DNA of 64,000 nt from CBDCFV01 sp965203835 (GCA_965203835.1 OZ241919.1:1178001-1242000), one strand, 5' to 3'; positions 1 to 9,490 are shown, counted from the stretch's first letter. Translations and numbers: made by a program. The notes: generated from the sequence alone by a model not told the origin.

Positions 1-1481
1 ACGGCGGGATTAACCTGCCACACGCCAATCTCCGCCATCAGCCTCACCGTTTCGTGAAATCCCAACAGGTCGGTCACGGTTTCCGCTTCCTTATAACCCA
101 AGCCCATCAGCCACCACCAAGTAGAGACGACGGTGCCGGACACCACGCCGCCCAAGGCGCCCCACAAGTTGAAGCGGCGCCAGTAGAGGGCCAGGATCAA
201 CGCCGGCCCAAAGGCCGCTCCCATACCGCCCCAAGCCAAGGACACCAGCGCAAAAACCGAGTCCGGGGATATGATGGAAATAAGGGCGGCCACCAGTCCC
301 ACGGCCACCAGCATCACCCGGCCCATCCAGACACGGTACTGGGTCTGCATCGAGTAGGTCACTTTCTTGACGAAAGGAACGTCGTCGGTCGCAATCGCCG
401 AGGCCAGCAGCAACTGCGAATCAGCCGTGCTCATCACCGCCGCGATCACCGCGGTAAGCAACAGACCGGCAACCACCGGGTGAAAGAAGACCTTTGAGAC
501 CACCAAGTACAACCTCTCGGCGTCGGGCAACACTTCGCCCCGATCCAGGAGCGCCGGCGCCGCCACCAAGCCCGTCAACAGTGCGAGTCCAAAGATGAAG
601 ACAACCCATATTGCGCTGATGTTGCGGCTCGCGTTGATGTTCTCCTCACGGTCCACCGCCATAAACCGGGACAGCACCCGCTGCGCGCCGAAGGCGCCCA
701 ACGCCCAACCGATGGCCGAAAGAAAGAACAGCACGCCCAAGCCATGGTTGTCGGCGCCGGTGAAGGGGTTCCAGAAACCGGGGGCGGTCGAGTCCATGCC
801 ATGAAAGGGATTGCTCACAGTGAAAAGCAGCGTGACTGGTATGACTATAAAACCGGCCAGCATGATCAACGCCTGGAACACATCGGTGCGGGACACGGCC
901 AGAAAGCCGCCGATGAAGGTGTAGGACACCACCGCCACCAAGCTGACCAGCACCCCCAGATCATGGCCCGATCCGGTGCGGTCAAAACCGAACACCTCCT
1001 CCAGCAGCTTCGCTCCCGCAATCAGCCCGGAACAAACATACAGGGTTATGAAATAGAGACTGATGAAGGCGGACAATGACCGCAGGATGCCGGTCGTATC
1101 GCCAAAGCGCTTCTCAAAAAACTCCGGCAGGGTCAACGAGTTATCGGTGGCAATGGTATAGCGGCGCAACCGGCGCGCCAGCACCGTCCAGGAAATCCAC
1201 ATGCCGATAATTAAAGCCACCACCGTCCACAGGTGCATCATCCCGGCCGCAAAAGCCAAAGCCGGAAAGACCAGCATGGTCCAACCGCTGGTGGTGGATG
1301 ACCCGGAACTCAGAGCGGACGTTATGACACCCATCCGCCGTCCGCCCAGCACGTAATCGGACATATCGTCCATCTGTCTCCCGCGGACAACGGCGATGCC
1401 GATCAGGACCACGAAATAGGCGATAAAGACGCACAGAATCCATATCCAAGCATTTCCATCAGCGAATATATCCAAGTGCAC
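1..1481 (-). CDS. Sodium:solute symporter (SSS family, PutP-like), 3' end cut by window
   Basis: Reading the minus strand gives one open frame of about 493 codons that runs off the left edge. It encodes a polytopic membrane protein of the Na+/solute symporter family, closest in feel to proline permease PutP. The segment AVMSTADSQLLLAS, reading from about position 465 to 424, matches the family's conserved helix containing sodium ligands. Many hydrophobic helices are visible. There is no ATG near the N-terminus. I chose GTG at 1481 because GGAG lies 9 bases upstream; TTG at 1496 is an alternative. The predicted role is Na+-driven uptake of an amino acid or similar solute. The substrate cannot be told from the sequence, and the C-terminus is missing. 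Confidence 0.85.
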   Translation of the reverse strand, partial: MHLDIFADGNAWIWILCVFIAYFVVLIGIAVVRGRQMDDMSDYVLGGRRMGVITSALSSGSSTTSGWTMLVFPALAFAAGMMHLWTVVALIIGMWISWTVLARRLRRYTIATDNSLTLPEFFEKRFGDTTGILRSLSAFISLYFITLYVCSGLIAGAKLLEEVFGFDRTGSGHDLGVLVSLVAVVSYTFIGGFLAVSRTDVFQALIMLAGFIVIPVTLLFTVSNPFHGMDSTAPGFWNPFTGADNHGLGVLFFLSAIGWALGAFGAQRVLSRFMAVDREENINASRNISAIWVVFIFGLALLTGLVAAPALLDRGEVLPDAERLYLVVSKVFFHPVVAGLLLTAVIAAVMSTADSQLLLASAIATDDVPFVKKVTYSMQTQYRVWMGRVMLVAVGLVAALISIISPDSVFALVSLAWGGMGAAFGPALILALYWRRFNLWGALGGVVSGTVVSTWWWLMGLGYKEAETVTDLLGFHETVRLMAEIGVWQVNPA

Positions 1482-1540
1482 TGGCAACGTCTCCAACTGT
1501 AATACTAAGAAACTATCTCAAAACTTAGCGCAGTACCCAA

Positions 1541-1620
1541 CCCGTCATTCCTACGCTCCAAACCCGCCATTCCCACCCTCTAACCTGTATTCCCACCCTC
1601 TACCCGTCATTCCCGCGCAG
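1541..1620. repeat. Short degenerate tandem repeat, about 21-bp period
   Basis: Four imperfect units begin CCCGTCATTCC, CCCGCCATTCC, CCTGTATTCC and CCCGTCATTCC at about 1541, 1563, 1584 and 1603. The last unit runs into the palindromic repeat that forms the end of the glycosyltransferase gene. These look like decayed or slipped copies of the start of that repeat. Confidence 0.6.
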
Positions 1621-2847
1621 AGCCTGCCCTCGTGGAGACGGGGGCGGGAATCCAGGCACTTTCCGTCCGGCCATCATCCTCTGGTACAACTCCTCCACCT
1701 GCGCCAGCACCACGGGCATGTCGTGCCGTTGCATACTGGCCAAGCCACGCTCACCCATGGACTCCCAGCGTTCTCGGTGGTCCAGCATCATAAGCATCTT
1801 GCTGGCCAGGTCCTCCACCGTGGGTTCGAACAAAAACCCGTTGACGCCCTCTTCCAATAGCTCCGGCAAAGCGAATAAGTTGGCCACCAGGATGGGCAGT
1901 CCGCCGGCCATTGCCTCCATCACGGCCAAACCCTGCAACTCCGCGGCCCCGGCGCCTATGTACACATCGCCGACGTTGTACAGAAGGGGCAGGTCCTCGT
2001 CGGGGACGTAGCCGGTGAACACCAGCGCCCCGTCCAGTCCGAGCCGCTTGGCAAGCTTCCGGAACTCCTTCTCATCCTTCCCTCTGCCCACCAATACCGT
2101 CTGCACCTCTGCCGACGCCAGCGCCCTGGCCGTTGCCTTGATGATCAGGTCTACCTTCTTGTCCTTCTCCAGCCGTCCCACCGAAAGGAAGGTCGGAACG
2201 TCCCGGCGTATGCCGTATTTCCGGTAAATAAACTCCGGTGCGGAAGCCTTGGAATGACGCCGCAGGTCGATCCCGTTGGACACGACCTCCGCTGGGGCCG
2301 TCAAGCCGACGTCCCGCAGCATATTCAGACAGGAGTAGGACGGCGCGAAAACGCAGTCCAGCCGGTTGTACACCTTCATCCAGTGCTTCCATGTCACCGC
2401 CGATATGACCGCCGAACCGGCTGGTCTCAGGGGCTTGGGAATATAGTCGAACAGGTTCTCCGGCATAAAATGGTTGGTGCCCACGACGGGAATCCCTCGT
2501 TTCCGGGCCTGTTTCAGGCACCCCTTGCCGACGACGAAGTGGTTTTGCAGGTGGACGATGTCGGGCAGGGCACGGTCGAAAATGCGGTCCAGTTTGGCGT
2601 TAATATTGGCCCACGACGTTATGCGGAACTCCGGATGGAGCGGCTTGGCGGGAAATGACTTGATCCGATGCACCGTTACTCCGGGACTGGACGGCTCTTC
2701 CTGCTCCTCGTCCCGGTAGGTCATGCTGGGAGCGACCACCGTGACGGAATGGCCCCTTCCCGCCAGTCCCCGCACAAACCTGTGGGCCGCCACCGCCGCT
2801 CCGTTCAACTGCGGCGGATAAACATCACTTCCCACCAGCACCCTCAC
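1600..2847 (-). CDS. GT4-family glycosyltransferase
   Basis: This 415-residue protein has the two-Rossmann GT-B layout of family GT4, such as PimB-like mannosyltransferases. It would transfer a sugar from a nucleotide-sugar to a lipid or glycan acceptor at the inner membrane face. The N-terminal glycine-rich loop is near residues 8-20 (YPPQLNGAAVAA). The C-terminal donor-site region has GAAELQGLAVMEAMAGG, where the E...E motif of retaining GT4 enzymes is expected. It starts at GTG, and GTGA overlaps the stop of the upstream DedA gene, so translation is probably coupled. The last roughly 18 residues (from about KVPGFPPPSPRG) and the stop codon are encoded by a copy of the dispersed palindromic repeat. 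The tail is therefore probably an acquired extension. Acceptor and donor are unknown. Confidence 0.9.
   Translation of the reverse strand: MRVLVGSDVYPPQLNGAAVAAHRFVRGLAGRGHSVTVVAPSMTYRDEEQEEPSSPGVTVHRIKSFPAKPLHPEFRITSWANINAKLDRIFDRALPDIVHLQNHFVVGKGCLKQARKRGIPVVGTNHFMPENLFDYIPKPLRPAGSAVISAVTWKHWMKVYNRLDCVFAPSYSCLNMLRDVGLTAPAEVVSNGIDLRRHSKASAPEFIYRKYGIRRDVPTFLSVGRLEKDKKVDLIIKATARALASAEVQTVLVGRGKDEKEFRKLAKRLGLDGALVFTGYVPDEDLPLLYNVGDVYIGAGAAELQGLAVMEAMAGGLPILVANLFALPELLEEGVNGFLFEPTVEDLASKMLMMLDHRERWESMGERGLASMQRHDMPVVLAQVEELYQRMMAGRKVPGFPPPSPRGQALRGNDG
1603..1653. repeat. Palindromic dispersed repeat, variant copy forming a gene's 3' end
   Basis: The copy shares the CCCGTC(A/T)TTCCCGCG start and a GGGGGCGGGAA end with the other copies in this window. 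It carries an internal GCCTGCCCTCGTGGAGACGG block. It supplies the last codons and the stop of the glycosyltransferase gene on the minus strand. Confidence 0.7.
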
Positions 2848-3515
2848 TGTTCCTGCCCCTTTACGTCCAACCGGGACTCGTCGGTCTCTTCATCGGCGTA
2901 TTGCCGTATCCTTCGAGTAAATCGCTGGGCGATTTTGTTGTAAATGTAAGTCACCACCAGGAAAATCACGAAGAACCCGGCCAGCCATAAGGCTCCGTAT
3001 CCGAATGCGCGCTGGAGGAAACCATAACCTTGACCGGAGTAGTATCCCAAAGCCGTGAAGAACGCTGAGGTCAGGGCAACGATCGCCATGTCCCACCAGA
3101 TAAAGCGCTTGACCGAGACACGCAAAGCCCCCATCACCGCCAACCCCGGAGGGCTTATGAAAGGAATAGTCTTGATGAACAGGAGCCACTTTCCCATGTG
3201 GTTGGTAATGAATTCCGCGGCTCTCTCGCGGCGCTCGACCGGGACTCCGATCCGGGTCCCGAATTTGTCCAGCACCCATTGCCCGCCCCAATGGCCCATG
3301 TAGTAGTACAGCACATCCGGAAGGAAGTTGGCGAAAAAAGAAAGTATGAAGACGATGAATACGTTGAAGTGGCCCAGTGCCGCGCCCAGCGCCCCGATGG
3401 CGGTAACCGCCGGCCCCTCTATCAGCATAATCAGGAACATCACCAAGTAGCCGTTCCTGATCAGCCAGTCGAGAATTTCCGATTCCGCAAAGAAGGTCAA
3501 GCAGGTCGCCCCCAC
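2844..3515 (-). CDS. DedA/VTT-domain membrane protein
   Basis: This 223-residue integral membrane protein belongs to the DedA (SNARE-associated, VTT) family. Members are proposed to flip undecaprenyl or other phospholipids and support membrane homeostasis. Hydrophobic helices appear near residues 20-45, 50-75, 140-165 and 180-200. The family's short re-entrant segment with KWLLFIKTIPFISPPG is near 105-125. It is the first gene of a two-gene unit with the GT4 glycosyltransferase, overlapping it by four bases. That pairing suggests a role in handling a lipid-linked glycan, which is inference. Confidence 0.85.
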   Translation of the reverse strand: MGATCLTFFAESEILDWLIRNGYLVMFLIMLIEGPAVTAIGALGAALGHFNVFIVFILSFFANFLPDVLYYYMGHWGGQWVLDKFGTRIGVPVERRERAAEFITNHMGKWLLFIKTIPFISPPGLAVMGALRVSVKRFIWWDMAIVALTSAFFTALGYYSGQGYGFLQRAFGYGALWLAGFFVIFLVVTYIYNKIAQRFTRRIRQYADEETDESRLDVKGQEQ

Positions 3516-3698
3516 AGGAAGGAAGGGTTTCCGCAGATATTGTACCCTAACCTGGGTTGCGCATCCCGGACACCCTTGGCGATGGGTGTGCCTGAAACTG
3601 GTTGGTTAGATTGGAGCGCGGGCGTCCCGCCCGCCATATCCCACATCGAAGACTTCCGCCGCCTTCGCCCAATAACAAATCTTTAACGGAGGAACCCC

Positions 3699-4124
3699 AT
3701 GAGCCTCAACACCTACCTGACCTTCAACGATAACTGCCGCCAAGTCTTCGAGTTCTATCGCTCCGTCTTCGGCGGCCAATTCGACACCATCCTCACCTTC
3801 CGGGAAGGCCCGCCCGACATGGACATCCCGGAAGACGAGCGGGACCGCATCATGCACGTCTCCCTTCCCATAGGCTCCAGCATCCTGATGGGAAGCGACA
3901 GTTGCTCCGCTTTCGGCCCGCAACCCGTCCCCGGCAACAACTTCTCCATCTCCTTCTCCGCCGAAAGCAGAAACGACGCCGACGACAAATTCGCCAAGCT
4001 CTCCCACGGAGGCCAAGTAACCATGCCCATCCAGGACATGTTCTGGGGAGATTACTTCGGCTCCCTCACCGACCGGTTCGGCATAAACTGGATGGTAAGC
4101 TACGGCCCGGTGGAAGAGTTATGA
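3699..4124 (+). CDS. VOC-family (PhnB/glyoxalase-like) protein
   Basis: This 141-residue single-domain protein of the vicinal oxygen chelate fold is of the PhnB-like type often mis-annotated as a demethylubiquinone methyltransferase. The N-terminal LTFNDNCRQVFEFYRSVFGG and the C-terminal YFGSLTDRFGINWMV are typical of the subgroup. A ribosome-binding site (GGAGG) lies a few bases before the ATG. It stands alone in front of the defence island. The chemistry and substrate of these proteins are mostly unknown. Confidence 0.85.
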   Translation: MSLNTYLTFNDNCRQVFEFYRSVFGGQFDTILTFREGPPDMDIPEDERDRIMHVSLPIGSSILMGSDSCSAFGPQPVPGNNFSISFSAESRNDADDKFAKLSHGGQVTMPIQDMFWGDYFGSLTDRFGINWMVSYGPVEEL

Positions 4125-4167
4125 TATTCTCCCATCGAACATAGTCCTGAAGGGAGCTACATCTGGT

Positions 4168-4668
4168 ATGACAATTTCTAAAGCCGACAGGTATACCGAA
4201 ATAAGCCGGTACCTGCTTGAGGAATCCCGGCAGCAACTGGAACGCGGCGACCTCATCCAAGCGTCTGAGAAGGCGTGGGGCGCAACGGCCCACGCCGTTA
4301 AATCATTGGCCCAGACAAGAGGATGGAATCACACCAGGCACGACCTGCTCGCGGATGTAGTGGACCAGGTTTCCGATGAATGGGGCAGGCCCCACCTCGA
4401 AACATTGTTCCGATCGGCCAACTACCTCCACAACAACTTCTATGAGCACGCCATGACCCCCACGCAGGTAAGAGGCGCCACTAACGACGCGGCGGCCCTC
4501 ATCGAGGAGCTACACACCCTGCGACAGCAACCCCCGCGTCCCTTCGACCCCGAAACACGGGACCAGCAGACCCGCCTCCGAAAGCTGACTCGCCGCCCGC
4601 CTCCGGATGAAGACGACGTAAGCGACCTGCCCCCGGTAAGGCCGGTCCCACCGCAAGAGGCGGATTAA
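4168..4668 (+). CDS. PaREP1/HEPN-like protein, copy 1
   Basis: This 166-residue helical protein resembles the PaREP1/HEPN-like family: an N-terminal SKADRYTEISRYLLEE, then a helix pair with ASEKAWGATAHAVKSLA, then a proline- and charge-rich tail. HEPN-like proteins often act as RNases or as small partners in defence or toxin-antitoxin loci. No clear RxxxxH catalytic motif was located, so activity is uncertain. It sits directly upstream of mcrB with 35 bases between them. A very similar gene lies at 10690-11190, so the two copies bracket the island. Confidence 0.6.
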   Translation: MTISKADRYTEISRYLLEESRQQLERGDLIQASEKAWGATAHAVKSLAQTRGWNHTRHDLLADVVDQVSDEWGRPHLETLFRSANYLHNNFYEHAMTPTQVRGATNDAAALIEELHTLRQQPPRPFDPETRDQQTRLRKLTRRPPPDEDDVSDLPPVRPVPPQEAD

Positions 4669-4703
4669 CCGCGCAGAACACGGTCAAGTTTGGAAGGATA
4701 ACA

Positions 4704-7130
4704 ATGGGCACGAGAATACTCCGCGAAGGTGCTGAAAAGGTCTACAACGCGGCCCAGGAATGGGTTGACCAAGCGTTGCGGCATGATGGCTCCCTTTTTA
4801 CCCCTGGCAAGGAAATCTGGACTAGCCAGTCGCTTGAGGAACTGCGCCAGCGATTCTTGAACAATCCAGACGAGTCGAATGCGACATTCCTTGACAAGCT
4901 GAAGGGACAACTTAGGGGCAGTCCCGCTCAGGTGTACCAACTAATGGGTGAGGTATTGTATTTTTACTTCTTGATTGTCCGTACGAAAAACAGCACAAAT
5001 GAACAAAAAGTCATTGACACGGTGCTCGGATGGTCGCCCTCACCGATAGAAATTCCACAAGAACTCGTTAATAGTCTCACTCCGGGTATCGCCAATCCAG
5101 GCACGTTCTTCCACATGGGCCGTCCGTTTCAGGTTGGATTCCTTATCGAGTTGGCCGAGCAATGGAAAGCGAAAACGACTGACGATCAGCATCGTCTGGT
5201 CAATAACCCATGGGAGTTTAAGGAGTTCGCGGCTGGGATCAACTTCCGAAGTGCGTTGCTTAAATCTTACCCCAACAGTGCGCGGATACAACTACATGCC
5301 CTGCTCCATCTGGTTTTTCCCGATACATTTGAGCCAATCGTGTCTGTAGACGACAAAGAAAAGATCGCCAAGGCTTTCGAGAAGTCCGTAACAACACCAA
5401 ACGAGGACATCGACCGCCGTTTAGCTCAGGTGAGAACCGCCCTTGAGGCTGAATACGCCAGCACGGATCTCTTCTTCTATAATCCTCATGTCCGTGTCCA
5501 ATGGGATGACGACTACAGGCCTGACTTATGGGAAGATTTTGTAAGGCGTGCTCGGAAGTATGTCGACTCTGGGATCATGGAAGCCGAAGAGATTGAATAC
5601 AAGCTTGAAATAGGTCGCAAGCTCGCGGCAGCACGGGACGCGGTGTTGTCTGAAGCAGACGGATGGAGCAGTCTGGTAAAAAGCGGAATCGGTGGCAATC
5701 TCATTTTCTCAATAGAACAAGCGAAATTTCGTGATTGGATAGATGGATCCCCGGATGACTCCGTGATCGCGTTGCGCACATTGTGGGCTAACGATTCCTC
5801 GTCCGTTGCGGAGCGAATCCGCGACTTTTGCGATCTGTTTCCTCGGTCTGCGAGCAGTGGCCCGGGCGTCCGTACAACCGTAGCATCCGTCCTGATGATG
5901 GGGTTGGACGCCGAGCAATATCCACCGTTCCGAGTGACATTGTTTGACCAAGCATACCAGCGTACGGGATACGCCCTACCAGAGCAGCCGGCAGATGAGG
6001 CAACGTTATACCAGCACGCCATTGATTTTCTCGACCGCTTCATTGATGAGGCATCAAAGCGTGGTTTGACATTGCGCCATCGGCTTGACGCGCAGTCCCT
6101 TGTCTGGCAAATACAGTCCGATTCGCAGTTGGAATCAGACCAGCCACCTCCACCTGACGATCAAAAACCCGAATCTCCTCTCACATACACTGACCCCTGG
6201 TCCCCATCCAGCATAACCACCCTCGCAACCGAACTCCTTTGGCAACCCAACTACCTGCAGGAAATCATTGAAGACCTTCAGGAAAAACGCCAGGTCATCT
6301 TCTACGGCCCACCCGGCACCGGCAAGACCTACGTCGCCCGAGAAATCGCCAAGCAATGCAAGCTCAACGGCGGCGACTTCGAAATTGTCCAGTTTCACCC
6401 CTCTTACTCCTACGAGGACTTCGTCGAAGGCTACCGGCCCACCCTGACCGACGCGGGCCAGCCCGCCTTTAAGCTGGTCCAAGGCCCACTGCGGCGTATC
6501 GCCGACAGGGCACGTAACAACACCGACGCTACCTTTGTTCTGGTCATCGACGAACTCAACCGGGGCAACGTGGCCAAGGTGTTCGGGGAGCTTTACTTCC
6601 TGCTGGAATACCGGAACGAGCAGGTGCGTCTACAGTACAGTGGAGAAGGTGAGGGGTTCAGCCTGCCCGATAACCTCTGGTTCATCTGCACCATGAACAC
6701 CGCCGACCGCTCCATCGCCCTGATGGACGCCGCCCTGCGCCGCCGCTTCTACTTTGCGCCCTTCTTCCCCAATAAGTCTCCCATAAAAGGGCTGCTGCGC
6801 CGGTGGCTGGAGCACCACGACCAGGATATATGGGTCGCCGATTTGGTGGACGCGGCCAACACTGAGTTGGAAAGCGATGCGGGCATCGGTCCCAGCTATT
6901 TCATGGGCATGGCTGGTCAAGCGTTGGACGAGACCCGCGTGAGCCGTATATGGCGACGCGCAGTGGAACCTTATCTTGAGGAACAGCTTTTCGGGGATGA
7001 AGACAAGTTGCAAAAGCTCAAGTTCAACGAACTGAAACAGAGATTAGGCAACAAGGCGTCCACCGACGATGACGCTACTGTCGAGACTGACATACCACAG
7101 ACTAACGATGCAGACTCTAACACTTGTTGA
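4704..7130 (+). CDS. mcrB: McrB-like GTPase/AAA+ subunit of a type IV restriction system
   Basis: This 808-residue protein has a C-terminal AAA+ motor of the McrB type. Walker A GPPGTGKT is at residues 535-542. The Walker B stretch FVLVIDELNRG starts near 611, and the McrB hallmark MNTADRS starts near 664, followed by an arginine-rich RRRF. The N-terminal ~470 residues are likely the DNA-recognition part; I do not recognise its fold. McrB translocates on modified DNA and drives the McrC nuclease. A GGAAGGA ribosome-binding site precedes the ATG. The mcrC gene starts inside its last codons. The N-terminal half has visibly lower GC than the C-terminal half, which hints at a swapped recognition domain. 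Confidence 0.9.
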   Translation: MGTRILREGAEKVYNAAQEWVDQALRHDGSLFTPGKEIWTSQSLEELRQRFLNNPDESNATFLDKLKGQLRGSPAQVYQLMGEVLYFYFLIVRTKNSTNEQKVIDTVLGWSPSPIEIPQELVNSLTPGIANPGTFFHMGRPFQVGFLIELAEQWKAKTTDDQHRLVNNPWEFKEFAAGINFRSALLKSYPNSARIQLHALLHLVFPDTFEPIVSVDDKEKIAKAFEKSVTTPNEDIDRRLAQVRTALEAEYASTDLFFYNPHVRVQWDDDYRPDLWEDFVRRARKYVDSGIMEAEEIEYKLEIGRKLAAARDAVLSEADGWSSLVKSGIGGNLIFSIEQAKFRDWIDGSPDDSVIALRTLWANDSSSVAERIRDFCDLFPRSASSGPGVRTTVASVLMMGLDAEQYPPFRVTLFDQAYQRTGYALPEQPADEATLYQHAIDFLDRFIDEASKRGLTLRHRLDAQSLVWQIQSDSQLESDQPPPPDDQKPESPLTYTDPWSPSSITTLATELLWQPNYLQEIIEDLQEKRQVIFYGPPGTGKTYVAREIAKQCKLNGGDFEIVQFHPSYSYEDFVEGYRPTLTDAGQPAFKLVQGPLRRIADRARNNTDATFVLVIDELNRGNVAKVFGELYFLLEYRNEQVRLQYSGEGEGFSLPDNLWFICTMNTADRSIALMDAALRRRFYFAPFFPNKSPIKGLLRRWLEHHDQDIWVADLVDAANTELESDAGIGPSYFMGMAGQALDETRVSRIWRRAVEPYLEEQLFGDEDKLQKLKFNELKQRLGNKASTDDDATVETDIPQTNDADSNTC

Positions 7131-8313
7131 GTACGAACCCCAGTCCGTCAATGTGCTCCCGGACCGGGAACAGCTAAAGATACTGTCTTCTGCTCATATT
7201 GACGTAATTCCCCCAACTCGTGAAGAAGAGACCTGGGCCCTCCGCCCGTCGTCCTACGTCGGCACGGTCCGGGTCGGCGACCTGTCCGTCGTCGTGCGCC
7301 CCAAGATACCCATCGACCGGGTGATGTTCCTGGTTGCTTATGCCATAGATCCTAAGGACTGGAAGAAGTACTTTGACCTGTCCCCGGATGCCGATGTACT
7401 GGAGAGCGTCATCCCAGCATTCGTGCATTACACCCGCCAAGCCGTCCGTCGCGGCCTGTTGCAAGGCTACCGGCATGAAGAGGAGGCCTTGCACACCGTC
7501 CGGGGCCGCATCCGGTTCAACGACCAGATAAACCGCCGCTTCGGTATCCCGCTGCCTCTTGAGGTAGCCTTCGACGAGTTCACCGAGGACATCGAGGAAA
7601 ACCGGTTGCTCAAGACCGCCCTCTACCGGCTGTCCCGCTTGCCCGTCAGGTCCGCCCAAGCAAGGCGGGATGTCCAAGCCCTGCGCCCCGTCTTCAACAC
7701 CGTCGAGCTTGGCGCGTACCGCCGCGGCACCCCGGGAGTCATGTACACCCGCCTCAACAGCCATTACCGTCCCGCCGTGGAACTGGCTCGCCTGATTATC
7801 GATAACTCCAGCCTGGAACTTCTCCACGGCGCAACCACGGGCGCATCCTTCATGCTTGACATGAACCGGGTGTTCGAGCAGTTCCTGGTCGTCGCGCTTC
7901 GGGAAGAGTTGGGACTATCCGAGCGTCAGTGGGGACCTGGCCGCCTGCACCTGGACGAGGCCAACTCCATCAGCCTCAAGCCGGACCTATTCTGGCGGAA
8001 CGGCGGACGATACCGGTTCGTTGGCGACGCCAAGTACAAGCGCATCAAGCCGGATGGCTTCCCCAACGCCGACATCTACCAAATGATTGCCTACTGCATA
8101 GCTGCTGATTTACCGTCGGGCCTCCTCATATACGCTGCCAGCGAGTTGGAGCCAACGGAGCCGCGCCGCTACCAAATCAGGCACGCCAACAAGACCATCG
8201 AAGTAGCGTCAATCGACTTGGCAGGCCAGCCCGACGACATCCTCAAAGAAGTCGCCCGCCTTGCCCAGCGGGTTAGGGCCCACTATTGCGGACCCAGAAC
8301 CTGTGCAAAGTAA
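7108..8313 (+). CDS. mcrC: McrC-like nuclease subunit
   Basis: This protein of about 401 residues is the partner of McrB and carries the endonuclease centre. The PD-(D/E)XK core is visible as LKPDLFW (Asp293) followed by GDAKYK (Asp307, Lys309) near the C-terminus. The N-terminal half is the usual McrC beta-rich domain that contacts McrB. I chose ATG at 7108, which gives MQTLTLVEYEP and overlaps mcrB by 23 bases; an upstream ATG at 7069 would add 13 unlikely residues. The TAA stop lies at the very start of the palindromic repeat into which the IS element has jumped. Confidence 0.9.
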   Translation: MQTLTLVEYEPQSVNVLPDREQLKILSSAHIDVIPPTREEETWALRPSSYVGTVRVGDLSVVVRPKIPIDRVMFLVAYAIDPKDWKKYFDLSPDADVLESVIPAFVHYTRQAVRRGLLQGYRHEEEALHTVRGRIRFNDQINRRFGIPLPLEVAFDEFTEDIEENRLLKTALYRLSRLPVRSAQARRDVQALRPVFNTVELGAYRRGTPGVMYTRLNSHYRPAVELARLIIDNSSLELLHGATTGASFMLDMNRVFEQFLVVALREELGLSERQWGPGRLHLDEANSISLKPDLFWRNGGRYRFVGDAKYKRIKPDGFPNADIYQMIAYCIAADLPSGLLIYAASELEPTEPRRYQIRHANKTIEVASIDLAGQPDDILKEVARLAQRVRAHYCGPRTCAK

Positions 8314-8395
8314 TTGTCTGAATCAGGATTTACTGGATTTGTTGATCTTCAGGATATTCTCAATCCTGGGCATCCTTTAATCTTGATAATCCTGA

Positions 8396-9490
8396 TAGGA
8401 GTTACGCAGTTGGGATGAGGGAGTACAGGGGTTGAGCGAGATACTGTCGAATGGCAGGGCGGGCTATGCTTGCTACTGCTTCATACCAACTGACCCCGGA
8501 CCTCAGGCGATGGACCTCCAAGCGCAGAAAGGCTTGGATCGCCATACCGATGTGGCTCCGCTGGGATTCCGCCTTTCGTGCCTGGCACTTCTCCACCCCG
8601 CAGCACTGCTTCAGCCCCCGGTGATACCGCTCTATACTCCAAGCCCAGCCCTTCAGCACCTCCTGCTCCTCCGGGGTCATGTCTGGATCGTTGGTGGCCC
8701 AATGCTCCACGTCTCCGTTTGGGGAGTCTCTCCGGAACACCTTGACGAACCCGTAGCCCCGCAAATGCACCATCCGTCCTTCAGCCCCAATCTCCACCGC
8801 GTCCACCCTGACGTTGCCTTCTCCGTCAGGGTTCACCCTCCGGTTGGCCTTGAACTGGGTCAGCCAGGTCCACCCGTAGCTGCGCACCTTTTTCAGATTC
8901 TCCAAGCTGCTGTACCAGCTATCGAAGAGAACATGGCCGGGCCGGAATCCCCGGCCATGAGCCACCTCCACCATCTCCCGGAAATAGTCGTTCTTGTTCT
9001 TCCCACTCAAGGGCTTATCGTAGATGCGGAAATCGCAGGGTATCAGGGATTGACCACCACTCCAGACCAGGGTGAGCAAGTTGATGCCGGAGACCACCCG
9101 GCGATGTTTGCCGCTCCAGTGCCGGGTGACCAGTTCCATCTTCCTGGCGTAAGGCTTGTCCAAGGTAGTGTCGTCCAAGACCAGAGCGCCGCCCTCCAGC
9201 TTCACCAGCCCTCGGGTCTCTCGCCACAGCACCTCGGTATCGGGAGGCTGTCTCCGCAGCAGGCGGGTGAAGGCGTCATGGGCCGGGACCCGGTCGGATT
9301 CAGGCTGGCACCTGGCGGCCTCGGTGCATGTAAAGCTCTTTTGCGCCGCCACCAGGAAGTCAATGTAGTCCAAAGGTCCACTTCGTGCCGGGTTCATTCC
9401 CACTCACCGCCTCACGATTTTACTGCTGCCAGAAGCATACCCCTCTGATGCCTTGAATTGAATCCTATTAGACCAACTGCGTAACTCCTA
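8396..9490. mobile_element. Insertion sequence (DDE transposase; 18-bp inverted repeats, 6-bp target duplication)
   Basis: Perfect 18-bp terminal inverted repeats lie at 8396-8413 (TAGGAGTTACGCAGTTGG) and 9473-9490. TCCTGA occurs directly outside both ends (8390-8395 and 9491-9496) and reads as a 6-bp target duplication. The element is 1095 bp with one transposase gene on the minus strand. Ends, duplication and open frame are all intact, so it appears recently inserted and probably active. Confidence 0.85.
8402..9403 (-). CDS. IS4/IS701-like DDE transposase
   Basis: This 333-residue transposase has a recognisable RNase H-like DDE core. The first Asp is in LVLDDTTLDKPYA (about residue 77). 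The second is in HVLFDSWYSSLENLK (about 175), and the Glu is in GWAWSIERYHRGLKQ near residue 262. The YxxxxK-type arrangement after the Glu resembles IS4-superfamily enzymes, especially the IS701 group. The family call is by eye. The gene fills the element and ends a few bases inside the left inverted repeat, with no sign of frameshift. Confidence 0.85.
   Translation of the reverse strand: MGMNPARSGPLDYIDFLVAAQKSFTCTEAARCQPESDRVPAHDAFTRLLRRQPPDTEVLWRETRGLVKLEGGALVLDDTTLDKPYARKMELVTRHWSGKHRRVVSGINLLTLVWSGGQSLIPCDFRIYDKPLSGKNKNDYFREMVEVAHGRGFRPGHVLFDSWYSSLENLKKVRSYGWTWLTQFKANRRVNPDGEGNVRVDAVEIGAEGRMVHLRGYGFVKVFRRDSPNGDVEHWATNDPDMTPEEQEVLKGWAWSIERYHRGLKQCCGVEKCQARKAESQRSHIGMAIQAFLRLEVHRLRSGVSWYEAVASIARPAIRQYLAQPLYSLIPTA

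Noticed and set aside
8432..9448. A 338-codon open frame on the plus strand
   Set aside because: It is antisense to the transposase, which has a DDE core and defined IS ends.
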